A DNA stretch of 32,199 nt from Cytidiella melzeri. Lineage: Eukaryota > Basidiomycota > Agaricomycetes > Polyporales > Irpicaceae. The position numbers and the translations under genes were made by a program. Each line of letters begins with the position of its first letter. Positions within the stretch are counted from its first letter, which is position 1. The stretch spans positions 1-32,199 of the forward strand of contig JABYQR010000457.1 of the NCBI GenBank assembly GCA_022592445.1, read 5' to 3'. The notes beneath the pieces are model-generated. The model saw only the letters and a program-made list of their open reading frames with translations. It made no database searches and was not told the DNA's origin. Of this stretch, positions 9,405-19,808 are shown piece by piece.

Positions 9405-9555
9405 GGTGTTGCTTGTACTGCGTAAAAAAAATCAATCAATCCCCACCCCAGTTTCCAGAGTTCACTTTACGCTTTGTGCTCGCGTTGAGGGAGTCTCTTC
9501 GCGCCCATAGCTGTAGCTTCTTCTGCGTTGTCTCACTGCGGCTGCTTTCACGTTT

Positions 9556-10083
9556 ATGTCCGCTGCGTCCACCAACGACAACCCGCCTCGAGTCTGCCGT
9601 TACTGTCCCACTGTTCCCCACCTACCTGACGGTTGCTGCCCTTACCGCCCGCGCCCGCTCAAGGTTCTACGTTGTTACCCCATCATCCCCGCGCCCACGC
9701 CACCGCCAGAACCCTCAGCAGCGCCTACGGTCTCCCCTGAGAGATCAACTCCTAAATCACCCTCGCCAGCGCAGTCCGTCGCCTCCGTCGCGGACTCGCT
9801 TGATAACTGCTCCTATTGCGACACTCAGAGTGACCACCCAATTCCCCTACGTTCAGGACCTTTCGTCCCACTCGACTGTGATCGCCCGCGCGCACCGCAC
9901 CCAGATTGTTGGCTGTCACCAGACTTTGAAGGCGAGGACCACGAGTGCGAACTAGTGCAGTTCAATCTTATCAGCTCCACCAATGTCGTCGTTGGCCACG
10001 CATTCGCCTGCAATACGCATTGCCACTCGGGAGGTGTTGTTCTACACTACCGCCCCCGCGCGCAGTCTGTCGAGTCCAATTGA
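9556..10083 (+). CDS. Unknown Pro/Ser/Cys-rich protein, 175 residues
   Basis: The frame is single and uninterrupted. The N-terminal third has clustered cysteines (CRYCP, then CCPYRP), the middle is a Pro/Ser/Thr-rich linker (about residues 48-85), and the C-terminal half has more cysteines and histidines (CSYC, HPDCW, HEC, CNTHCHSGG), so metal binding is possible. It has no signal peptide or membrane segment. A TATA box and a leader of about 140 bp precede it; a pyrimidine-rich stretch with repeated tactgcgtt words follows. I do not recognise a family. It may be a host gene or the first ORF of an unidentified element. Confidence 0.4.
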   Translation: MSAASTNDNPPRVCRYCPTVPHLPDGCCPYRPRPLKVLRCYPIIPAPTPPPEPSAAPTVSPERSTPKSPSPAQSVASVADSLDNCSYCDTQSDHPIPLRSGPFVPLDCDRPRAPHPDCWLSPDFEGEDHECELVQFNLISSTNVVVGHAFACNTHCHSGGVVLHYRPRAQSVESN

Positions 10084-10653
10084 CTGCGATCTCACATAGC
10101 CTTCCACTGCAACTCGCGCTCCATTAGCTTATCTTTCTCTTACGTATCCTTTCGGCTTTGTTATACTGTGTTTGCTTTTTAACTGCGTTATTTTACTGCG
10201 TTACTGCGTTGCGTTTCACCTTCACTGTGTCGAGCTTACTGCGTTCACTTTCACTGCGCCCGCGTTTTACAGCGACTATTTCATCTTCACCAGCGACCGT
10301 GTTTTGTGTTCGAGATTCATATTGCGCCTGCGTTTATCTTCTGCGTCTCTCCGCGCGCCGTTTTCCTACAAGTTGCGACATCTCCCGCGCGTTCTTTTTG
10401 AGCCGCGCTATAACTCTTTCGCTTTCACCGCACCGACTTGCCCTTTTACCTGCGATACGCGTGGTAGTTGCCCGTCTAACTCCCTTCATATAAACTTTAT
10501 CACAAAAACCTTGTCGCTCTTTTAGCACAGGTAAAACTAGGACTCTAATACCACCTCGCACACTTTAACACTTCCGCGCTTCCACACCTTTACACTTCTA
10601 TTGCCACTTTGTGGTTGGTTGTGTTGTCTTTAAGGTTGTTCTTAGTTTGAAGC
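10084..10653. other. Pyrimidine-rich stretch with repeated tactgcgtt words
   Basis: The plus strand is T/C-rich and repeats ttactgcgtt and ttcactgcg several times (about 10180-10270). Open frames here (10158-10525) are Phe/Leu/Arg-rich by composition and are not called. Confidence 0.4.
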
Positions 10654-10827
10654 ATGACTCAGTGTCTCAGCGCACATATACTGAACCAGTGTACTCGGTA
10701 CTACCGGCCACGACGCAACTTCCTGGAGTTCTTGAAGAACTCTGCTGATCCCGACCCTGCGCTCTATTCTTTTCTCATTGATAACCCTCTTGCATTCACT
10801 TTCGATCACGCTCCCACCAATAACTAA
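10654..10827 (+). CDS. Possible 57-residue ORF
   Basis: An ATG-started frame gives 57 residues with the protein-like core YYRPRRNFLEFLKNSADPDP and then LYSFLIDNPLAFTFDHAPTNN. It is followed by a T-rich region. It could be a small gene or a downstream exon of the 9556 candidate. No family is recognised. Confidence 0.25.
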   Translation: MTQCLSAHILNQCTRYYRPRRNFLEFLKNSADPDPALYSFLIDNPLAFTFDHAPTNN

Positions 10828-11165
10828 GTCTCTATAATTTGATAGCGTACATACTTTGCGCGTCTTGCGCGTCTGGGCTCAAGAGTCTCCCTGTTACACG
10901 TAGAGTAGTATGTGTATAGTTTTATGTTTTTACTGTCTCTGGCTCCGCCGACGTTTAATAACATCAATTTGTTAATGATTAAAAAAAGACTGAATTGAGA
11001 TAATGAGGGAATTACTTATGTTGTGTTGGAGAATCAGGCAGAATCAGCACTGTGTGATGGGGTGTTCAGAGTGCACTCTGATTAATAGTCTGATTAAGAA
11101 AATTGACGGCAAGAAAAATCACCACTTAATCAGACCCGGAATCACTGGTAATCAACCTACTCTGA
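10828..11165. other. AT-rich spacer with repeated ctgattaa words
   Basis: No gene is seen. The 180 bp before 11166 repeat aatcag/ctgatta words and may be the terminal zone of the hAT-like fragment that follows, because the usual hAT terminus is missing there. Confidence 0.3.
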
Positions 11166-12460
11166 ACTCCCCTATTGTTTGGGTGATTCAAGTTCAAGTC
11201 CTTGCTCACCTGAGTCCCTGATTGTCTTGCAATCACAACTAGCACCTTATACATTGTAAGATGGACTCATGAAGACAGTAAGATGGTATGCATGACCCTC
11301 TGTATACACTGTAAGTAACATCACTGTATATGTTACCACCACTTCATGAGAGCTTGGTCTGTTCTTGTCATGGATGGCCTGACTAGCCCTTAATTTTCGC
11401 AATTTACCTCTTGTTTTTATCTGTAAAACTCCGGGCTAAAACCCAGTTTCAATTCTCTCTGCATAAACTCCTCTGCACGTCTATTAAGCGCCCGTATCAC
11501 GTGGCTTAGACGCTCCACACGGTCACATTACTTGCTACTACGTCACACTGGCATGTGACTTAGCTTAAGTAAGACCACATGGCTACAAGCACATGGCTCA
11601 GCCCATAGCTAGGGTTTGACGTCATAGATACTGTCCACATGGGCTCCTTATTGTTCTTTCCTTATTGTTCTCTTTATGGAAGGATGTTCTCACAGGTGTG
11701 GGAATGGAATACAATAGTTGGTCTCCTTTTAGATAGATTCTCTCACGGGTAGAGTTCTTGGCAAGGTCTAGACAATAGCTATTGTTCTCTTTTAGGTAGT
11801 CCTTTTGTTCTTCGTTCACATGGCTTCTTGCAAAGCCTGCCCTCAACATGGTCTGTGCGCAGGTCCCTGAAGTCTATATAAGCAGCTACATGTACGCTCC
11901 TAGCCCCCATCTCGACCTCTTGGTCTTTACTGGGCTAGGTAAGCAAATCCCTCCTGTACTACATAGCTAGTAGTACCCAATACTAACTTGGTCTTTACTG
12001 GGCTAGATACCTGCATAAGGTTTATAGTTGGTGAGAGCATTGTGCTATACGCCTGCCACCACCTCGTCGTCGTCTTCCACTCCGTGTCCCTAGTTGCAAC
12101 ATTGAGCTCTGTCTCCGTGACAGTTCTGTTGTCTTGCAACTGGACAGTGCTAGTACATAGACTCTGAAAAAATTGGTACATGTATGCTAATATACACAGG
12201 TGGCCACAGCTGCAGTCAATGACATTTACCTGCTCCAGATAGACACATCATTGAGATACTCAATACCCTCACCAAGCCCAATGTGTAACCACTCCTTTGA
12301 AATGACAGTCTTTGATGCCTTCACCCCGATAGATAACTGAGAGTCTCTCATAGTATGCGTGCATGATGAGAATAGCCTCTCAAGTGAGACACTGACACCA
12401 GAAATTGCAAGAATGTCTTGTGCAATGTGAAAGAGGGTTGGAAAACCTTTGTATGAATCT
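11166..12460 (-). mobile_element. hAT remnant A, split by a solo LTR
   Basis: 11166-11365 matches 14313-14500, and 12123-12460 matches 14500-14830, of the complete hAT element. The two halves join perfectly once the LTR 11366-12122 and one copy of its 5-bp target duplication are removed. On the minus strand the second half encodes a decayed hAT C-terminal dimerisation domain (GVSVSLERLFSS, then ASKTVISKEW). Both termini are missing. Confidence 0.8.
11366..12122 (+). repeat. Solo LTR of the gypsy family, with perfect 5-bp target duplication
   Basis: The 757 bp sequence runs from TGTCATGGATGG to CTCCGTGACA, flanked by gttct at 11361-11365 and gttct at 12123-12127. Its homologue is the 5' LTR at 8047-8802. 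No internal sequence remains, which is the product expected from LTR-LTR recombination. The TATA box lies near 11876 (tctatataag). Confidence 0.95.
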
Positions 12461-12714
12461 GTTATGCACAGTCTTCACACCCAACTATTTTTATTTCTAT
12501 ATCATTACAGTAGCTAAGTACTTCTCTGCCTTTGCTCTAACAATCCAACTTGTCTTTCCTCCATTACTCCTCTGTCCTCATCATCTCTGTTCAACATGGA
12601 ATTTTGAAAATTGAGTCATGGGAAGGGGTGACTATATTGATATTCAGTCCCGCAGAAATGATGGCCGGGGCTGAAGCTTCTGAAGCGCAGACAAGTGTAG
12701 ATCTCTGACATAGA

Positions 12715-13941
12715 TTGGCTCACCAAACATTCTACTCAGCCTTCACATTTCGCCTAGGTATGCGGTTAGACCCTGCGTTCCATGTAGAATACAGCGTTGT
12801 CTCAACGCCGAACGATGAGTTATTCGATTGCGTTTGGATGGATATGATCACTGACCTCGTGTTGGTAGTGACTTCAATTGTTCACTTCACTATTACTATG
12901 CGAGGTTGCACAGATACTGCTCACATCAATAGAGACTCACCTTCCAAGACGTGGTGTCATGTAAAATGCTGGTAAGATATTTGTTTGATTTCCGAATAAA
13001 AGTTTGCTTCTGCCCATCCTGCACTTCACCGAGCACTCAACCATGCTAATCTGCGTCAAACTTGTACCACCATGGACACTGGCATTGACACCCTTTGGGC
13101 AAACCAGCTTGTCCCTCTCTCCGCATTCTGTAATGATAATTTCAACAACAGCACTGTAACATTCCGCCACATCACTCGCGATGACAAACCCGTACTCTTG
13201 AAACACCTTCTATCTCCCCTATTCCACCGAGGCAGGCGACTCAACGACTTCCCCATACTTTTCCATGTTACCGGGATCATTCACCATGAAGGCTGCTCCT
13301 TGAGCAGCCATTCTATCTCTGGCACAACGGATGAGGTGGTTCACATGAAGCTCTGCTTCAAAGAATTGCCAGAGTCAGTCTCTCGTGTTGAATGGAGCCA
13401 GTGTGCCACTGCTATCTGGTGGCTCACCATGCTGGTCTGTACAGAGTTCAAACGGCCGGTGGAGACAGAGGAGGCATTCTGTAAAGATGCAAACATTGGT
13501 CACCTGCGCCTTGTTGTCCAGGGTGAGCAGATCAATCATCTCTGTCCAGATGAGGTCAGTTCATTTTGAAATATTACGCCTCCTTGCTAATGCCATAGTC
13601 AAATTCTGGCTCAGTCTCTCAAGCAGCGCCTTGAAGATCTCAACATTCGTTGTGTATCCTCAAAGCCGAGCGTGTGGTTTGACTCGCTTGGGGACAAGGA
13701 TTATACAGCTGCGGGTGCGACTGCATCAGGCTCGGCTGACCACCAGTTGAATGTGACTATGGCTGGAGGAGCTTACAGCATTCACAATAACATGGATCGC
13801 CGTGTTTATATCACTAGTGCCGCACAGCTTCCAGCTAACATTCCGGTGCACGTAACCTTCTCTCTCGAGCTGAACACCAGAGAGCCATTAATCTACATGT
13901 ATGCCAAAATCGCCAAAATCACATTGATGGCACCTTTATAG
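12715..13941 (+). CDS. Unknown multi-exon protein next to the DDE transposase-like gene
   Basis: The best-supported part is 13003-13554, a GT-AG intron at 13555-13614 (branch gctaatg), and 13615-13941 with stop. These read together as one protein ending in YMYAKIAKITLMAPL. Upstream, 12740-12900 also reads protein-like (LDPAFHVEYSVV...FDCVWMDMITDLVLVV), but joining it needs one or two small introns I cannot settle; the only frame-keeping one is a 31 bp intron at 12972-13002. There is no signal peptide. The C-terminal 70 residues alternate hydrophobic residues like a beta-rich domain. Before the hAT insertion it ended about 290 bp upstream of the pseudogene at 20028 on the same strand. The family is not recognised. 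The 5' end is uncertain and the gene may be decaying. Confidence 0.45.
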
Positions 13942-14139
13942 CTTTGTAAACTGTACATCACGTAGCTGTAGAATATGATACGCAAACTGAAAAAATGCCT
14001 ACATAGAGTTCTGGACATCGGCAAAGTGCATTGAAGCGGCGGGCATGTATGAAATGTTGGCTGCCATGGAGCGGCTAGCCCAAACGGGCCGCAGCTGCCG
14101 TGGCCGCTCTGGTCGTGGGGTCTCTCCTGTTGTGTTTGA
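13942..14139. other. Spacer before the hAT insertion site
   Basis: There is no clear gene. A short GC-rich part (14060-14120) can form a hairpin between gcggc-rich arms. This stretch continues at 19995 once the hAT element is removed. Confidence 0.4.
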
Positions 14140-14147
14140 CTTGTTAC
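14140..14147. repeat. Target-site duplication CTTGTTAC, left copy
   Basis: The eight bases match 19987-19994 exactly and flank the hAT element. Eight bp is the length hAT transposases make. Confidence 0.95.
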
Positions 14148-14556
14148 TAGTGCTTAGCAAATACCATTAAATATTCCAACTGGCCTGTATTTAATGATTA
14201 CCATTGAATACCAATATCATGTGATGTGTATTGAATAATAATGTATTTAATAGTATTGGTATTGGTTAGTATTGGTATTTATTGGTATGTAATGGTATTT
14301 AATGATATAGTCAGTGTTTGGGTGATTCAAGTTCAAGTCCTTGCTCAACTGAGTCTCTGATTGTCTTGCATTTATAGCTAACACATTGTACAATGATCTC
14401 ATGAAGACAGTAAGATGGTATGCATGACTATTAGTATGCACTACAAGTAGCATCACTGTATATGTTACCACTACTTCACTGGAGTTTGGTATGCTCTGCT
14501 GTCTTGCAACTGGACAGTGCTACTACATAGACTTTGAACATATTGGTACATGTATG

Positions 14557-15065
14557 CTAATACACACAGGTGGCCACAGCTGCAGTCAATGACATTTCCT
14601 TGCTCCAGATAGACACACCATTGAGATACTCAATACCCTCACCAAGCCCAATCTGTAACCACTCCTTTGAGATAACAGTCTTTGATGCCTTCCTGGCCCC
14701 AAGAGATGAGCGAGAGTCTCTCATAGTGTGCTTGCATGATGAGAATAGCCTCTCAACTGAGACACTGACACCAGGAATTGCAAGAATGTCTCATGCAATG
14801 TGAGAGAGGGTGGGAAAGACCTTTGCATGACTCTACATAGGCAAGTTGGTTAGCAAGGACCACAATTTTTTGTTAAATGTGGTACATACCTTCCACCAAG
14901 TGAGTACATCCTCATTATCCTGAGGAGAATGTGCACCACTGAGGTAAAGCTCTATCTCAGTCTCCCAATGAGCAGCTGATGTGACTGATGCAAAGGCTAT
15001 TGCACATGCAAAGATTGACTTGTTGGCTGGCTGTGCAGATGTGGGTGTGTTGGCAGAGAGCTACT
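14557..15065 (-). pseudogene. hAT transposase, C-terminal part
   Basis: Read from 15065 down: a linker (NTPTSAQPANKSIFA), then HWETEIELYLSGAHSPQDNE and DVLTWWK, an intron 14889-14833 (gtatgt...tag), then HAKVFPTLSHIA, a TGA stop where family members have Arg, and DILAIPGVSVSVERLFSS followed by SKTVISKEWLQIGLGEGI. This is the hAT C-terminal dimerisation domain, with the conserved W, the PGVSVSVERLFS block and the KEW. The nonsense codon and the missing N-terminal half make it non-functional. The stop of the old frame is at 14557-14559. Confidence 0.9.
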
Positions 15066-16183
15066 AGCAAACGAAAGGTAATACTATTGCGTTAGCGGTA
15101 GGTGGTAGGAATGTTTTGTATATAAAAGGGAATTACCTGCGAACGAAACATTTCAAGAGGAAGCGGCAAGGACGGCGAACAATGATAGTGAGACAGGAGT
15201 GATGAAAGCGAAAAGGCGAGGCGAATGACGTCAGGGTAACCCGGATGTCATCTACCATCTGAAGACTTCGCGCGAGCACTGCAATGTACATGTGTTGGGA
15301 GAGTAAACAAGGAGTGGAGCAGATATTACAGAACGCGGAGTGTTCTCAATTTTGACGGGGTTGATAAACCTGTCGCGAACGAACGGGCGGACGCAGACAG
15401 CTCTACGACGTGGGGAGAAAACTTTTCCGGTTGGTGGGCGTTATGGATGGACAATGTTATCTCGAGGGATATGGAGTGGATTCGACAGGTTAATCCTGGT
15501 ACAACAAACCTCGAGAGTTGTATGAGACGCAATGAGTATCGGGGGCAGTGGAAGAGGAGCATCCTGAAAAATGCGGAGGATGGGAAGACTATCACCCCTA
15601 GATTGGACCGTCTTGCGGGGTTATAGCCTGGTGGGGGCACGACCAATGTCAAGGAAGATGGCAGGAATTGCTGTACTCGCTCTTCTTCTTTTGCAAAGAA
15701 TCCTTCTACCCATCGTCATCATATTATGATACCTCAAATCCCCAACCAATCAATATAATACTCCCTGGAGCAGCTAGTACAGACGGTAGCATCTCAACAA
15801 ACGAGCTCAATTACAATGACACCATCCTGTGTCTTCATTGATGCTTTCCCAGACACTGGTTTTGCTTCGTAAAATTGTTAATTCGCCGATGCTGACTTCT
15901 GTACTCTCTTTTTTTTCACGCGCTGGAAGGAAGGCACTTGACGCCGTCCTCAAGTCGACAAATCACCCTCTTGGTCATCTACATGGCCGTCTTATGCAAA
16001 TGATATTGGTGTCATAGTTGTAACTCATATCAAGAACGATGTAGGGCCCGAGTATACAGCTACTCTGACACTGCGTATACTCCGTTGGAAAAGAAGTGTA
16101 AACAACAGAAGACCTTCCTTAACACCGACGTGAGAACACTTTTTGAATGTGTAGAATTCATAACCAGGTCCGGTTCGTCTTTG
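15066..16183. other. Internal cargo of the hAT element, no gene assigned
   Basis: This begins right where hAT homology ends. A good TATA-like box (tatataaaagg, 15119-15129) lies on the plus strand but no sound ORF follows. The minus frame 15326-15652 (108 residues) has no recognisable domain. I take the stretch to be captured intergenic DNA downstream of the glycosyltransferase-like gene. Confidence 0.4.
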
Positions 16184-17966
16184 TTATCCTTTAGCGGCTT
16201 TGACCCAGTTCACAAGCTCCGCCGCCATCTTTTTGCCTGCTGCGGCCACCCGGCCAGTTTCCCCTTCCCTGCTCTTCTCCACCTTGCGTGTCTTCCCCTT
16301 GTCGTAAGCCTCCTGCACAGCTGCAGCCCAATTTCCCACTTTGTACGTGCTTCTTGAGAGCTCGACACCGACCCCTTCCTTGTCGAGCAACAGACGGAGT
16401 TCGTGTTCCTCGATAAACAACGGCCGCGGGACGTACACAAACAGCGTACATGCGTCCACACATTCTGACACAGTTCCATAGCCCTGCAAAGCGCAACCCA
16501 AACAGAGAATACCATTTAGTTTAAACAATCAAAGAAAAACACAGGCACGGAATCCTGCTGTGTGTTAATTTCAGTACTTACTAGTTTTCCAAGCAGAACT
16601 TCAGCCACCGCCGTCAGATCCGGCATGTAAACATTCTTGGGTGCGACGAAAAAGCTTTTTGGCAGCTCATCGCCATCTCCAGTCACCCAATCCTTTGGCA
16701 CGCCGCAAACGATCGCGATCCACGAGCCGTCAGGGAGGAGACAGCCTTCTTCTCCCTCTCCAACTAGGCTTTTGATGGTATCCACAGAGGGAAACACCTC
16801 TGTCTGCTCAACGCATGGCATCGGCGGAATAACAATGGAGCTGAACACAGGAGCGGTACTGGACGTCGGCGAAGTTGGGATGTTGGCAGGAGGTGCACCT
16901 GGGACCATGAGTAGGGACTGCGCCCGGGAACCTTGAGTGACGATGTGGGATAGTTTAGTGCCCCGGTTACTGCTGCTGCTGCGAGCCGGAGTAACGAAGC
17001 TCTTTTTCAATGCAGCCGACAACGCGTCAATGTCGACGTTTGTGTTTTCTGATTTTCCTGATGGGAAGCTGCGTCTGAAAGCGTTCAGGTCAGGAGGCAC
17101 GTCAGACTTGGCTTTGTTGGCGACCTTGGATGGTACGAGAACTCCAGGTTCATGGGTGCCTGGTATTGACAAGGATTGACTGTGGGAGGGCGTCAGATGC
17201 AGCTCTTCTTGATTCTGGTGAAAGTCGCAGCTGTCCACGAACACAGTGGACCAGTGACTGTAGACAGAGTTGAAAGTAAAGTTGGTGACCAGTGCAGAAG
17301 GTATTCCTATCGCGTTTGCAGCAGCACTGATGATATGTATTCATGTAGCACACCAAAAAGAAAAGAAAATGCAGGTGACATACCATCCCACAAATGCCAC
17401 ATTGCTGAGAACGCAATCTGCGTGTATCAAGCGAAGCCAACGAGACTCGTCATCTATGATGCTAGATTTGCAGTTCAAAAATTGTTTTAAAACCTCGACA
17501 CTCTTTTTGCGATCAACTCTGTACCTGAAGCAAGTACGCCCTTGCCAAAGTCTCAGCCTTTGAATATAGGGTGAATAATGCTCACGCTAAAGGCTGCACA
17601 ATTACTGGGTCTATAAGTGCATGTCGGTACAATGCTGGATGGGCACAATGAGTAACGTAAAGGACGACTAAAGCTAAGGACGTGCCTGACCTCCTCGCGA
17701 TATGCTATCAAAAAATATGTGCTCAAGTGCTGACGAGACGATGTAAACCAGTGGTGGGAAACGAAGGCTTAACAGGTGGGAGGTGAAGGCGGAGACCCGG
17801 GTAGCGTGGCCATAACCTAGAAGTACTCTTTTCTTCCAAGGACTGTGCGACTGGTGAAATCCCACTCACCATGACCAGAACAATAATACGCAAACACTTT
17901 CCTCTCAAGCGCCGACTCAGACGAGCTCTCCGAAGACGCGGCGGATGCGTCCAGCGACTCGAATAC
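16184..17966 (-). CDS. GT-B/L-arabinokinase-N-terminus-like glycosyltransferase, hAT cargo
   Basis: Six exons join in one frame: 17966-17870, 17816-17691, 17634-17586, 17524-17384, 17326-16582 and 16483-16184. They give 486 codons including the stop and have GT-AG introns of 53-98 bp. Motifs in order are FAYYCSGHGYGHATR (split by intron 1), VYIVSSALEHIFF, DPVIVQPLA, YRVDRKKSVEVLKQF, LIHADCVLSNVAFVGC, LVTNFTFNSVYS, a Ser/Pro-rich linker, LLPDGSWIAIVCGVPKDW, VYMPDLTAVAEVLLGKLGYG and TVSECVDACTLFVYVPRP. This is the nucleotide-sugar-transferase-like fold found at the N-terminus of plant L-arabinokinases and as stand-alone fungal proteins; the GHMP kinase half is absent. The exact substrate is unknown. 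The linker appears shorter than in relatives as I remember them. No in-frame ATG exists in exon 1 (open from a stop at 17967), so the start is unresolved or lost. No internal stop is seen. Confidence 0.8.
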
Positions 17967-18019
17967 TCACTCTAATTTGCTGAGTGGGCTCACATGCGGC
18001 TCAAGAGATGAGTCTTGCC

Positions 18020-18025
18020 TTTATA
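18020..18025 (-). promoter_or_regulatory. TATA box upstream of the hAT-borne gene
   Basis: The minus strand reads gttgtataaaggcaagac, about 55 bp before the open first exon. It lies inside the element, so the promoter region was carried along. Confidence 0.45.
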
Positions 18026-18384
18026 CAACGATAGTAACGTGTCTTAAATGACGCTCCCGAGTCGGGTGGTGAGGGAACGAGAGTGTTGCGTGGCTGCTAC
18101 CATCGTGGCACACCGCCAAGCGAGTCAGTGACGACATTGAACATACTGTATAAAGCCTTGGAAATGGCTCACATGTGCCTGTCATACGCTGAGCGTCGTC
18201 GGATAACAAAGACCTCGAGGAAAGGTCGTTATGAGATGTGTTCAATGACAGAGAACTCAAGTCACCGTTGGTGGGCGTTGTCGAGCTGCTACGTCCAAAT
18301 TAAAGGTGGATGTGTTGAATAGAGTATGGCCCAGTGTGAGCTCAACTTGAATGCCTTTGTATCCTGCACGTATGTAATATATTC

Positions 18385-19140
18385 ATGTCAACACCTTTGA
18401 TATTGGCCAGCGTCATCCAAATTGCGGACATGCTAGCCAACTCGCACGCTCAAGACAGAATGAACTCGTATTTCACAGACCTTCCGCCTGCGCACACCAT
18501 ATCATACACAGCAATCAAGCTCGACACCTGTAGGCTATTCCGTTACTACATCGCACATGTTCAGGAGCTCCCAACTACAATGTTCGAGATGCCAAAGAAT
18601 CAACTGACATCGTATTGGTATTGTGGGCCTCGCTGTGGCACTGCATCTGACTGTCACTATATGGACTGTCACCACCGTTCTTTGTTGCCTTGTGATGCTC
18701 ATAGAGTCCCATCAATGCCGCGGGCCCAGCCGCAAGAACTGCAGTGGCCCTTACCCCCGCGAGACCAGTCAGTACTTCCCCAACCGTATCATACATGCAT
18801 TGGGATACTGGGAATTGTCTTCGCGACACTACGGTTGGTGCGATGTGCTTGTCAATTGCATTTCTGTCGTCCAAAACATCAGTACTGGTAGGAGACACAT
18901 CTATCCGGGAGACAACTTACCTGGAGGCATGTCTGTTGAGGATGTGACCAATGTGGCTGAAGGATTCCGCATCGCTCGAGGGAGGTTCTGCACAGCGCAT
19001 CTGTTTGTTGTGGACTTGTTGCAGGATGTCCCGGGCTGCGATGCCAGCCCCAATGGACTATCACGCCCCGCTTTCGAATGCCGGTCTAGCATTTGCGAGC
19101 CCACGCCATGTAGCGTGGTGTATGGAAACCGGAGACACTG
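18385..19140. other. Ambiguous coding-like stretch inside the hAT cargo
   Basis: Both strands are open for long runs. The plus frame 18623-19276 has a hydrophobic stretch (VALHLTVTIWTVTTVLCCLV) and cysteines; the minus frame 18898-18575 has a small-residue hydrophobic helix (VRATAVLAAGPAALMGLYEH) and a clean stop. Each could be an exon, and no family is recognised on either strand. It is probably a fragment of a second host gene. I cannot choose the strand. Confidence 0.3.
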
Positions 19141-19160
19141 CGAACCACACGAGAGAGACG

Positions 19161-19356
19161 AGAGAGAGTTGTATGGTTGGACAGAGAGACGAGAGGGAGA
19201 GGGGTATGGTGGCAACCAGAGAAGGAGGCGAGAGAGCAAAACGGGGGAGTTGTTGACGAGAGAGAGAGGTGTATAGTTGGACAGAGAGACGAGAGAGAGA
19301 GGGGTATGGTGTCGAGCAGAGAAGGAGGCGAGAGAGCGAAACGCGAGAGTTGTTCA
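19161..19356. repeat. Two tandem ~98-bp GA-rich units
   Basis: Each unit carries gtatggttggacagagagacg or a near-identical form, then gagaggggtatggtg, cagagaaggaggcgagagagc and gttgtt. The units differ at several positions. They sit near the right border of the non-hAT interior. Confidence 0.8.
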
Positions 19357-19489
19357 GTCCATCAGCAGCGTCACGTGTCACGTGAAGAATGTTTGAAAGA
19401 CGTGTGTTATCATAAAGGGATGAAAAATCGCTGCCACTAGCGGCGATCGTAATAGTCATACTATTAGTTTGTAATATATAGTGGCAGAC

Positions 19490-19790
19490 TGCAAGGTTAT
19501 GGCAAGAGCAGAAGAATACTGGGTATAGACCTCTCTGAGAAGACGCTCTGCTTGAGCTGCTACTGCCTGATCCCAATCTGCTGTCTCAAAATACTTCAGC
19601 CGGATAGACGGATGAAGGACTGTGGTTGCAGAGTCATGTCAATTCAGCCTGAATAGCCTAGTGTATATGTACTTACCAGCAGCTAGAAGGGGGAACTTTT
19701 TCTTTAACAAAATCTGCATATGCTTATCATGCTTTGCAAGTGCCATGAACAGTGCAAATTGTAGGAAAGAGGCTGTACATACATGCATGT
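19490..19790 (-). pseudogene. hAT transposase, middle part
   Basis: The upstream exon (about 19790-19677) reads FALFMALAKHDKHMQILLKK then KFPLLAA. After a 57-bp intron (19676-19620, gtaagt...cag) comes VLHPSIRLKYFETADWDQ followed by AERLLREVYTQY. The VLHP....KYF block is characteristic of hAT transposases just before the variable linker that leads to the C-terminal domain. The frame fades at about 19490; its continuation is 4.4 kb away at 15065. The N-terminal zinc finger is not found. Confidence 0.8.
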
Positions 19791-19808
19791 GCTCAAAACT
19801 TGTCACAT

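Noticed and set aside
14318..14350. T-arm-like gttcaagtcc, suggesting a tRNA or tRNA-derived SINE
   Set aside because: No acceptor or anticodon arm can be formed, and the sequence recurs at the same place in all hAT copies.
15119..15129. TATA box tatataaaagg as a promoter of a plus-strand gene
   Set aside because: No frame with protein-like features follows within the cargo; left as a motif only.
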